DNA from: Streptomyces sp. f51
GTDB taxonomy: Bacteria > Actinomycetota > Actinomycetes > Streptomycetales > Streptomycetaceae
Length of the DNA stretch: 64,000 bases
Direction: 5' to 3'
Assembly (NCBI RefSeq): GCF_037940415.1
Contig: NZ_CP149798.1
Coordinates: 2,600,501-2,664,500 of the forward strand
Positions 47,237 through 53,992 of this stretch are shown one piece after another. The position numbers and the translations under genes were made by a program. Every line of letters starts with the position of its first letter. Positions within the stretch are counted from its first letter, which is position 1. The notes under the pieces were generated by a model that was not told the origin of the DNA, searched no databases, and was given only the letters and a program-made list of their open reading frames with translations.

Positions 47237-48822
47237 TCACCGCTCTCGCCCGGCTGGAGGCCGTCGACAGCGGCCGGGCCCAGCCCGCCGCGACCGTGCT
47301 CCACCGCCATCTCTCCGCACGGCCCCTGGTGTTCGTGCCGCTGACCACGGCGGGCGAGGCGGGAGCTCCGCTCGGCGCGCTCGTCGGCACGGACCGGGAC
47401 GCGCCCCGGCTGCTGGTCGTGCCGCAGCCCCGCGACCGCGATCTGCGTTTCGCGTTCCTCGCCGACCTGGCGGACGTCGTCCTGCCGTACCTCGACGCGT
47501 ACGCGGACGTGGTCGAGGCCGCCGAGCGCAGCGAGACGGACCCGGAGACGGGCAAGCGCGTCAAGGTCGAGGTCGAGCTGTGCGCGGACGCGCCGCAGCT
47601 GATCGTGCCGGGGCGGGCCGGCATCGAGTTCGTCCGGCTCCTCGGGCGTTCCACCCGTTTTCGGCGCACCGCCGAGCAGGATCCCGAGACACCGCATCCG
47701 GCGCCGCCGCGGGTCCCGCTGTTCGGGCGCTGGCTGACCCACTTCGGGGAGCGCGCCCGGGTGCCGGGCTCCGCCCTGCTCCTCGCCCTCACCGATGTGC
47801 TGTCCCGGCACTGGGCCACCGGGCAGAGCAGCCTGGAGGACCAGCACCTGGGCGCGCTGCTGGCCTGGCTCGATCCGCCGGAGGGCGCAGCGGGCGCCGA
47901 GGCCGCGGTGCGGGCCGAGCTCCAGCGGGACGCGCGCGGCCAGCTCGTGTGCCCGCCCGCGGGACCTGCCACGGACCCGGCCTTCGACAACCAGCTGCTG
48001 GCCCCGGCGATCGAACGCTACGACCGCGCGCGTACGGCGCTCGCGGCCGCCGAGGACGGCGTCGAGGCGGACGACCGGCTCGGTGAACTCACCGCGGCGG
48101 AGCGGGAGATCCGCGCCCTGGTGGCGAGCGTGACCCGGCCCACCTGGGACGCGGTCTGGCGCGGGCTCGACCTGCTGCGGGCGCTGCCGGAGGGGGCGCA
48201 CGCCGCCGACCGGTGGACCCGCGACCGCTGGTCGTTCACCGGGCACCGCGACCGGGTCGTGGCGGGCGAGCCGCCGCAGCCGCGCCGCGACGACGCGGTC
48301 ACCGCGGCGAACAAGCTGGCCACGCGCGAGCGCGAACAGGCGCGCCTGGACGCGCAGGAGGCTCTCGACGACCCGCTGGTCATGGCCGGCCGCCGGCTCG
48401 CGGGGGAGGCGTTCGCGGGCGAGGTCACCGAGGTCGTGATGGCGTACAGCGAGGGCAAGCGGCCGAGCCCCCGCCCCCTGGTCACCGTCCGCACGGACGA
48501 CCGCCCGCACCTCGGCGAGCGGGCGAAGGTGTACCGCTCGCTCGGCGGGAAGCCCCAGGCCGCGGAGTTCGTGGGGTACGACGACGAGGGTGCCGCCGTG
48601 GTGCTGCGGATCACCGACAAGATGGGGCGGGGCAAGGAGCCCGAGGCCGGCTCCGTGCCGGAGAAGGGGGACCTCGTCTGCTTCACCCTCTTCGAGCACG
48701 AGCAGCGCGGCGGCGCCAAGCTGCCCGACCCGGAGGAGACGCCGTGGACGCACGGAAGGCCGCCGGGTGAGCCCGACGCCCAGCCGCTGCCGGACCCGGT
48801 GACCGAGGAGGACGTCCTGTGA
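47227..48822 (+). CDS. Unknown 531-residue protein between nuclease and helicase genes
   Basis: I do not recognise this family. It begins MSLITALARLEAVDSG. It has no membrane segment, no Walker motif and no evident nuclease motif. The C-terminal 100 residues (GERAKVYRSLGGKPQAAEFVG to DLVCFTLFEHEQRGG) read like a small beta-barrel, similar in feel to the 1B barrel of Upf1-type helicases. The rest is helical and charged. The ATG lies inside the end of the nuclease gene (10-base overlap), and the stop overlaps the helicase GTG (GTGA). It is thus probably a structural partner of both. Its role in DNA handling is inferred from context only. Confidence 0.75.
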   Translation: MSLITALARLEAVDSGRAQPAATVLHRHLSARPLVFVPLTTAGEAGAPLGALVGTDRDAPRLLVVPQPRDRDLRFAFLADLADVVLPYLDAYADVVEAAERSETDPETGKRVKVEVELCADAPQLIVPGRAGIEFVRLLGRSTRFRRTAEQDPETPHPAPPRVPLFGRWLTHFGERARVPGSALLLALTDVLSRHWATGQSSLEDQHLGALLAWLDPPEGAAGAEAAVRAELQRDARGQLVCPPAGPATDPAFDNQLLAPAIERYDRARTALAAAEDGVEADDRLGELTAAEREIRALVASVTRPTWDAVWRGLDLLRALPEGAHAADRWTRDRWSFTGHRDRVVAGEPPQPRRDDAVTAANKLATREREQARLDAQEALDDPLVMAGRRLAGEAFAGEVTEVVMAYSEGKRPSPRPLVTVRTDDRPHLGERAKVYRSLGGKPQAAEFVGYDDEGAAVVLRITDKMGRGKEPEAGSVPEKGDLVCFTLFEHEQRGGAKLPDPEETPWTHGRPPGEPDAQPLPDPVTEEDVL

Positions 48823-50153
48823 CCGCCGTCTTCGACCCGGGCGCCGAGGCGGCCCACGCCACCGACGCGATCCTGCGCGACACCCTGCACGGCACCGACC
48901 GCGGTGTCGTGGTCGACTCCCCTCCGGGCGCGGGAAAGTCGACGCTCGTCGTCCGCGCCGCCCTCGAACTGGCCGCAGCGGGGCGCCCGTTGATGGTCAT
49001 CGCGCAGACGAACGCCCAGGTCGACGATCTGGTGCTGCGGCTCGCGGAGAAGGAACCGGGCCTGCCTGTCGGGCGGTTGCACAGCAGCGACTCTGATCCG
49101 TACGACAAGGCGCTCGACGGCCTGGACCAGGTCCGCAAGTCCACGAAGGCGGCCGATCTGGCGGGCCTGGACGTCGTCGTCTCGACGGCGGCGAAGTGGG
49201 CCCACGTCAAGGGCGTCGAGCCGTGGCGCCACGCCATCGTCGACGAGGCGTACCAAATGCGCTCGGACGCGCTCCTCGCCGTCGCCGGGCTCTTCGAACG
49301 GGCGCTGTTCGTGGGCGACCCCGGGCAGTTGGACCCGTTCGCGATCGTCGGCGCGGAGCAGTGGGCGGGGCTCTCGTACGATCCGTCCGCGTCCGCGGTG
49401 AGCACGCTGCTCGCGCACAACCCGCAGCTGCCGCAGCACCGGCTGCCGGTGTCCTGGCGGCTGCCCGCGTCGGCCGCACCCCTGGTCTCAGGTGCCTTCT
49501 ACCCGTACACACCGTTCCGCAGCGGCACCGGGCACGGCGACCGGCGGCTGAACTTCGGTGTCCCTTCGGACGGTTCGGGCACGGACCGGGTCATCGACGA
49601 GGCGGCCGAGTCCGGTTGGGGCCTGCTGGAGCTGCCGGCCCGGCACACTCCGCGGACGGACCCGGAGGCGGTCCGGGCGGTGGCCGGGGTCGTACGGCGG
49701 CTGCTGGACCGGGGCGGCGCGGCCACGTCGGAGCGGGCCGAGGAACCGGTGCCGCTGACCGCCGAGCGGATCGCGGTGGGCACGGCGCACCGCGACCAGG
49801 CCGCGGCCGTACGGGCGGCGCTGGCCGCTCTCGGCGTCACGGACGTCACCGTGGACACGGCGAACCGGCTCCAGGGACGGGAGTTCGACGTCACGGTGGT
49901 CCTGCATCCGCTGTCGGGGCGGCCCGACGCCACGGCGTTCCATCTGGAGACCGGACGTCTGTGCGTGCTCGCCTCCCGGCACCGGCACGCGTGCATCGTG
50001 ATCTGCCGGGAAGGAATCACGGAGTTGCTGGACGACCACCCGTCGACCGAGCCCGTACAGCTGGGGGTGACCGTGAAGTTTCCGGATGGCTGGGAGGCCA
50101 ATCATTCGGTGCTGTCGCATCTGGCCGAGCACCGGGTCGCCTGGCGGCCCTGA
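48819..50153 (+). CDS. Superfamily 1 DNA/RNA helicase (Upf1/Dna2-like)
   Basis: The 444-residue helicase has a full set of SF1 motifs: Walker A SPPGAGKST (34-42), Ia AQTNAQVDD, II HAIVDEAYQM (139-147), III GDPGQLD (166-172), IV SWRLP (212-216), V VDTANRLQGREFD (345-357) and VI ASRHRH (385-390). The DEAY box and motif V wording fit the SF1B Upf1-like branch. It is shorter than normal, so accessory domains may be supplied by the 531-residue partner. The GTG overlaps the upstream gene by 4 bases. With the nuclease two genes upstream it should process DNA ends or flaps. Confidence 0.88.
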   Translation: MTAVFDPGAEAAHATDAILRDTLHGTDRGVVVDSPPGAGKSTLVVRAALELAAAGRPLMVIAQTNAQVDDLVLRLAEKEPGLPVGRLHSSDSDPYDKALDGLDQVRKSTKAADLAGLDVVVSTAAKWAHVKGVEPWRHAIVDEAYQMRSDALLAVAGLFERALFVGDPGQLDPFAIVGAEQWAGLSYDPSASAVSTLLAHNPQLPQHRLPVSWRLPASAAPLVSGAFYPYTPFRSGTGHGDRRLNFGVPSDGSGTDRVIDEAAESGWGLLELPARHTPRTDPEAVRAVAGVVRRLLDRGGAATSERAEEPVPLTAERIAVGTAHRDQAAAVRAALAALGVTDVTVDTANRLQGREFDVTVVLHPLSGRPDATAFHLETGRLCVLASRHRHACIVICREGITELLDDHPSTEPVQLGVTVKFPDGWEANHSVLSHLAEHRVAWRP

Positions 50154-50256
50154 GCGGCGCTCCGCTCGCCCCTTCGGGCCCACTTGCGCGGGCGCGAGAC
50201 AATGGACGGTGGCCCTTTTCCGAGAGGGGCCCCGAACCGTACGAGGAGGAGAAGAC

Positions 50257-50634
50257 ATGGCGGAGCCCACGCCGCGTCGGAACGAACCGCGGCTACGCCC
50301 CGCGCCCCTGCTCTTCGAGCCCGCGGAGGCCGCCGGGGATCCGGAGCATTTCTTCGACCTGGAGTCGATCGACGATCCGCGCGCGCTGCTCGACCGGTCC
50401 ACCGAGCTGGCCCAGGCGTTTCGCGCCGCCGCCGACCGGGCCGTCGAGTTCCAGGCCATCGCGGCCGCGCAGCTCGCCGATCCGCGCCGTTTCGACCGGC
50501 TGACCACCGCCTCGATCGCCGAGCGCGCCGAATGGACCGAGGACTACGCGAAGAAGATGGTCGAGTTCGGCCAGGACCTGCTGCGGGGCGCGGAGGGCAG
50601 CGGACACGGTCACGGGGTGACCGACACGCTCTGA
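50257..50634 (+). CDS. Small acidic unknown protein
   Basis: The 125-residue protein starts at an ATG 7 bases after GGAGGAG, a strong site. It contains a helical charged core (DDPRALLDRSTELAQAFRAAADRAVEFQAIAAAQLADP) and ends in a His/Gly-rich tail. The middle looks like a coiled helical pair. I cannot place it in a family. It is codirectional with the helicase operon after a 103-bp gap, and may be separate. Codon bias supports real coding. Confidence 0.7.
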   Translation: MAEPTPRRNEPRLRPAPLLFEPAEAAGDPEHFFDLESIDDPRALLDRSTELAQAFRAAADRAVEFQAIAAAQLADPRRFDRLTTASIAERAEWTEDYAKKMVEFGQDLLRGAEGSGHGHGVTDTL

Positions 50635-50679
50635 GGCGCACCGCCCGGGCCGGACGGCCGGCCTCGCCCCGTCCACGCC

Positions 50680-50693
50680 CTGGCATATGCCAG
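50680..50693. promoter_or_regulatory. Perfect palindrome CTGGCATATGCCAG
   Basis: This 14-bp palindrome lies 91 bases upstream of the next gene start. Its 12-bp core TGGCATATGCCA occurs a second time in the window at 62643-62654, also upstream of a gene. It is probably a regulator site; the regulator is not known to me. Confidence 0.5.
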
Positions 50694-50783
50694 CCGGGCA
50701 AGATACTCCACCTCACCCCCGCCTGTCCCGGTTTCCGGCAACCCTCCGGGGCCGGGTGCTCACCGCCGGTAGATGTATCCGGC

Positions 50784-51851
50784 ATGAGCAGCACACGGAA
50801 CCCGTCGAGCAGCGGCCCGCACAGCCCCGGAGCGATGCCGCCCGAGCGGCTGGACGTCTCGGGCGTCACGGCCGAGGGCGCCGCCTGGCTCGCCTCGGCG
50901 GGAGCGTATCCGCGCAGCACGCTCGCCCTGTGGCGGGAACGGCCCGACGCCCCGGTCGTCCTGCTCTGCGGCAGCGCCTTCGACGTCGTCAGCGCCTCGG
51001 CGCTGTTCGGACGGCGGATGCTCGACCGGCTCTGGGACGAGGGCCCGGGCTCGGGCCCGGTGGCGGCCTACCGCGGCCGGATCCTGCTGTTCGCCGCCCC
51101 CGGCACCGCCCAGCGACTCCCCTCGCTCATGGAGTGGGAGGAATGGGGCACGGCCGCGCCGGAGCCCGAGGGCACCGGGGAGCGCGGTGGACACGCCGGG
51201 GCCGACGGGACGGCCGGAGGCGCGGGCGCCGGGTACGGCGGGCCAGTCGGAGCCGGGGGTGCCGGGTGCGGCACGGCGGCCGGATCCGGTGGCGCGGAAT
51301 GCGGCCGGACGGCCGAGGGCACGAGGGCCGGAGTGACAGCCGGGGCTGAGGTTGCCGGGAACGGCTGGGCGGCCGGAGGCCAGGTCGCCGGGTACGGCGG
51401 GACGGCCGGAAGCGCGGATGCCGGGTTCGGCGGGACACCGGGGGGCGCGGGCGCCGGGTACGGCGGGCCAGTCGGAGCCGGGGGTGCCGGGTACGGCGGG
51501 ACAGCCGGAGGCCAGGTCGTCGGCGGCGGGACGGGTGGTGGCGTCGATTCCGGGTACCACCGGCGGGTGGGGCGGTGCCGGGAGGTGCCGCCGCTCCTCT
51601 GCCACGGCACGGGGGACGCGGTCACCGTGCCACCACTGAGCCCCGGCGTGGGCGGACCGGAGGCCGTCCGGGCCGAATCCCGCTGGCTGGTCGCCCCCGA
51701 CACCCGGCTGCCCTGGCTCCCCGGCCCCGAGATCCTGCTCTGGGCAGCCGTGCGGGCGGCCCGCGCCGCGGCCTCGGCGGCGGTACGGATATCGATTTTT
51801 CCTCGCGCCGATCAGGATGCTAAGGTCTACGACGTCAGCAGGCGCCGCTAG
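50784..51851 (+). CDS. Unknown protein with Gly-rich insertion, ending inside tRNA-Lys
   Basis: The 355-residue protein has an N-terminal half with SGSTRN-like start MSSTRNPSSSG, VVLLCGSAFDVVSASALFGRRMLDRLW and GRILLFAAPGTAQRLPSL. The C-terminal part has LLCHGTGDAVTVPPL and ESRWLVAPDTRLPWLPGPEILLWA. Between them, residues about 145-265 are Gly/Ala-rich with GAGAGYGGPVGAGGAG-type repeats. The two ends resemble the unknown protein at 41587-42036. Its TAG stop (51849-51851) lies inside the tRNA-Lys gene, so the last ten bases of coding sequence are shared with the tRNA. The function is unknown. Confidence 0.65.
   Translation: MSSTRNPSSSGPHSPGAMPPERLDVSGVTAEGAAWLASAGAYPRSTLALWRERPDAPVVLLCGSAFDVVSASALFGRRMLDRLWDEGPGSGPVAAYRGRILLFAAPGTAQRLPSLMEWEEWGTAAPEPEGTGERGGHAGADGTAGGAGAGYGGPVGAGGAGCGTAAGSGGAECGRTAEGTRAGVTAGAEVAGNGWAAGGQVAGYGGTAGSADAGFGGTPGGAGAGYGGPVGAGGAGYGGTAGGQVVGGGTGGGVDSGYHRRVGRCREVPPLLCHGTGDAVTVPPLSPGVGGPEAVRAESRWLVAPDTRLPWLPGPEILLWAAVRAARAAASAAVRISIFPRADQDAKVYDVSRRR
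51219..51492 (+). repeat. 49-bp exact direct repeat in the Gly-rich coding region
   Basis: Bases 51219-51267 and 51444-51492 are identical over 49 bp and are 225 bases apart (75 codons, so in frame). They encode GAGAGYGGPVGAGGAG. The stretch between is also Gly-rich and repetitive. It marks a region prone to expansion or contraction without breaking the frame. Confidence 0.85.
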
Positions 51852-51915
51852 CTCAGTTGGTTAGAGCAGCTGACTCTTAATCAGCGGGTCCGGGGTTCGA
51901 GTCCCTGGCGGCGCA
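51842..51915 (+). tRNA. tRNA-Lys (CTT anticodon), copy 1
   Basis: The cloverleaf is complete: acceptor GCGCCGC with GCGGCGC, D arm TAGCTCAGTTGGTTAGAGC, anticodon loop CTCTTAA with CTT, T arm CGGGG-TTCGAGT-CCCTG, discriminator A. CCA is not encoded. The gene is identical to copy 2 at 63679-63752. It overlaps the stop codon of the preceding protein gene. A weak promoter (TTTTCC, 18 bases, TAAGGT near 51820) lies inside that coding sequence. Confidence 0.97.
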
Positions 51916-51920
51916 CGCCA

Positions 51921-51972
51921 ACGAGAGCGGGATGTTTCGCGGAGACGCGATCGTCCCGCTCTCGTCGTTTTC
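51921..51972 (+). terminator. Terminator after tRNA-Lys copy 1
   Basis: A 12-bp outer stem (51921-51932 with 51954-51965) encloses a second small hairpin (TCGCG-GAGA-CGCGA, 51937-51950). CGTTTTC follows. It begins 6 bases after the tRNA. Confidence 0.75.
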
Positions 51973-52024
51973 GACCACCCCTCACCTCCGCCTCCCGCCT
52001 CCGCCCCGCGAGTACGGCGGCCGC

Positions 52025-53638
52025 TCAGCCCGTCGTGATCCTCACCGTCCAGGATCCCGAGGCCGTCCTGTCCTCCACTCGGACGCTGACGTTCGCGCCC
52101 GGCACCTTGAAGGTCTCGCCGAGCCGCATGGGGGCGTCCGCGAGAGGCGGGTACACCGAGTCCTCCCAGCAGGACTCGGTACGGGGGTGGGCGTCGAGGA
52201 CCTGGATGGGACCGTTGCCCGACTCGGTCCCGCTGCGGACCCGGTAGACGAGGACGCCCTGCTCGCACGTCGAGCTGTCGTTGCCCCCCGATCCGCGGGC
52301 CTCCAGGGCGATCGCGCTGTCCGGACCCGTGGGGACCACCGCCAGCTTGGTGCCCCGGCCGGCCCCGAAGGGCTGCGAACCGGGCGGAGCGGCCACACCC
52401 ACCGCGCTCGGGGAGGTGCGCGGCGCGCCCGCCGCACGCGAGGTGGCCCGCAGCGCGCCGGACGGCACCCGCGGCCCCTGCCACCCCGCCTCCCTCTCAC
52501 TCGCGCCACCGGCCGCACCAGGCCCACTCACCCCGCCCGCCCCGTTGGCGTTGTCGGCCCCGTTCGACGAAGCCGCCGCGCCCGACACTCCGGACACACC
52601 CGATCCGTTCGACGAAGCCGCCGCGCCCGACACCCCGGACACACCCGATCCGTTCGCCGCACCCACCGCTCCCCCCGGGCTCGCGCCGGCCGAACCCACC
52701 GCCTGCCTGGCGGGGCCGGACTCCAGCGGTTCGAGCGTCAGCCGGGTGACGCCGGTGCCCACGACACACGCCACCTGGTGCGGTTCCAGCCAACCCAGCC
52801 GCCACTTGTGCCAGCCGAAGAAGTCCGGGGCGAGGCCGAACTGGCTTCCCATGAGGTCCCAGTCACCCACATAGGTGTCCCAGTCGCCCTTGCCGTCCGT
52901 GGGGCGGTGGTAGAGGTCGGGCAGGTCGAAGACATGGCCGGTCTCGTGCGCGAGGACGAGACGGTCCGGCGGGTGCTTCTCGAAGACCGTGACCACCCGC
53001 CTGATGTCCTTGCCGTCGGCGCGCAGCGGTGTGTCCAGGTTGACGACCTTCGTGGCGTCCGAGTCGACGCCCGGCGCGTCCGGGTCCGCGACGAAGTACA
53101 CGACGTCGTAGCGCGAGAAGTCGATCTTCGGGTCGGCCACGGAGAGGGCGTCGCGCAGATAGGCGGACCGGTCACCGGCGTCCCAGTCGCGCTGTATGGC
53201 GTACGACGTGGAGGCGTGCGGCATTTGGATCCAGGCCCGCTGGGGATGCGGCCGGACCGTGAACCGGCCGTAGGAGGCCTGCTCGAAGAAGCGGCTGGTG
53301 GCGGGGAAGTAGTCACCCGTCAGCTCGGCCGGCGTGGTGCGCGGGGCGGAGTCGGGGAAGGACAGGAAGACCATGACGGCGTCCAGGGGGCGCGCGGGGC
53401 GCTCGTAGGCGGCGTTCCAGGTGTCCACGCCCTCCGAGTGGTGCGCGCCGGTCCGTGTCAGGGCGCACGGAGAGACCAGGGGTTCGGCCAGCGCGTGGCC
53501 CGGTCCGAGGGAGGTCGCGGCGAGCGCCGCCATCGAGGTGAACATGGCCGCGCCGCTGCGCCAGCGGGGCGCCCCGTCACGGACGCGACCGCGCAGGGCC
53601 CCGCGAGCGAGAACCCTCAGGGGCAGCGGACGCGGCAC
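52025..53638 (-). CDS. Secreted M6-type (immune inhibitor A-like) metalloprotease
   Basis: The 537-residue protein has a signal region (residues about 30-51, AMFTSMAALAATSLGPGHALA). The zinc motif is HETGHVFDLPD (His231, His235), with a downstream GDWDLMG stretch typical of M6 peptidases. A Gly/Ser/Ala linker of about 100 residues near 300-400 holds two 45-bp repeats, and the C-terminal beta domain begins near ALEARGSGG. It should be exported and act on proteins outside the cell. I chose the GTG at 53638 because GGAGG lies 5 bases before it. A terminal tRNA-side gap separates it from tRNA-Lys. Confidence 0.85.
   Translation of the reverse strand: MPRPLPLRVLARGALRGRVRDGAPRWRSGAAMFTSMAALAATSLGPGHALAEPLVSPCALTRTGAHHSEGVDTWNAAYERPARPLDAVMVFLSFPDSAPRTTPAELTGDYFPATSRFFEQASYGRFTVRPHPQRAWIQMPHASTSYAIQRDWDAGDRSAYLRDALSVADPKIDFSRYDVVYFVADPDAPGVDSDATKVVNLDTPLRADGKDIRRVVTVFEKHPPDRLVLAHETGHVFDLPDLYHRPTDGKGDWDTYVGDWDLMGSQFGLAPDFFGWHKWRLGWLEPHQVACVVGTGVTRLTLEPLESGPARQAVGSAGASPGGAVGAANGSGVSGVSGAAASSNGSGVSGVSGAAASSNGADNANGAGGVSGPGAAGGASEREAGWQGPRVPSGALRATSRAAGAPRTSPSAVGVAAPPGSQPFGAGRGTKLAVVPTGPDSAIALEARGSGGNDSSTCEQGVLVYRVRSGTESGNGPIQVLDAHPRTESCWEDSVYPPLADAPMRLGETFKVPGANVSVRVEDRTASGSWTVRITTG
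52560..52649 (-). repeat. Two 45-bp tandem repeats in the protease linker
   Basis: 52560-52604 and 52605-52649 are the same 45-bp unit with one base difference. Each is 15 codons, so the frame is kept. On the coding (minus) strand they encode the GSGVSGVSGAAASSN repeat of the linker. Confidence 0.85.
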
Positions 53639-53992
53639 GTCGACCTCCGGATGCGGTTTCGGGACCACCGCACCCAGCCTGATTGAATTTGTACTATTTC
53701 GCCCTGTTTGTCTGCCCCGGAAGAGTGAGAGGCCGGGCGGGCCGACACCCCCGGACGTGCACGGAACGTCACCTGCGCTCGATGAGAGAGGGAACCGTCC
53801 GGATAACAGGCAGAAACGATCTGTCAGAACAGCTGGTTGTTCCTGGACACTGGACAGTGGCTGCACCGTTTCGGGGGCAGCCTCTATGATCGGCACACTT
53901 TCCTGCACGGACACGGCTTGTGCGGCCGCCCATCACCGGCCGACCGCCCCGAGAGACCCATACGAAGAACGAGTGCACTGCGGGAGCGAGCG
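53639..53992. other. 354-bp divergent region before cdgA
   Basis: The gap holds promoters for the leftward protease and the rightward cdgA. A lower-GC patch with TTGAATTTGTACTATTTCG lies at about 53681-53701. In S. coelicolor cdgA is controlled by BldD. I found no clear BldD box by eye, so none is listed. No gene is supported. Confidence 0.5.

Noticed and set aside
45826..48822. A very long open frame (998 codons) spanning the nuclease gene
   Set aside because: Its first 467 codons are an out-of-frame reading of the nuclease gene with Arg/Pro/Gly-rich nonsense. The real gene starts at the ATG of 47227.
45650..50153. Labelling the nuclease-helicase operon as a phage-defence system
   Set aside because: There are no accompanying defence genes, mobile elements or toxins, and the region looks like conserved core. 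Repair is at least as likely.
53639..53992. BldD box upstream of cdgA
   Set aside because: Expected from S. coelicolor, but no good palindrome could be found by eye.
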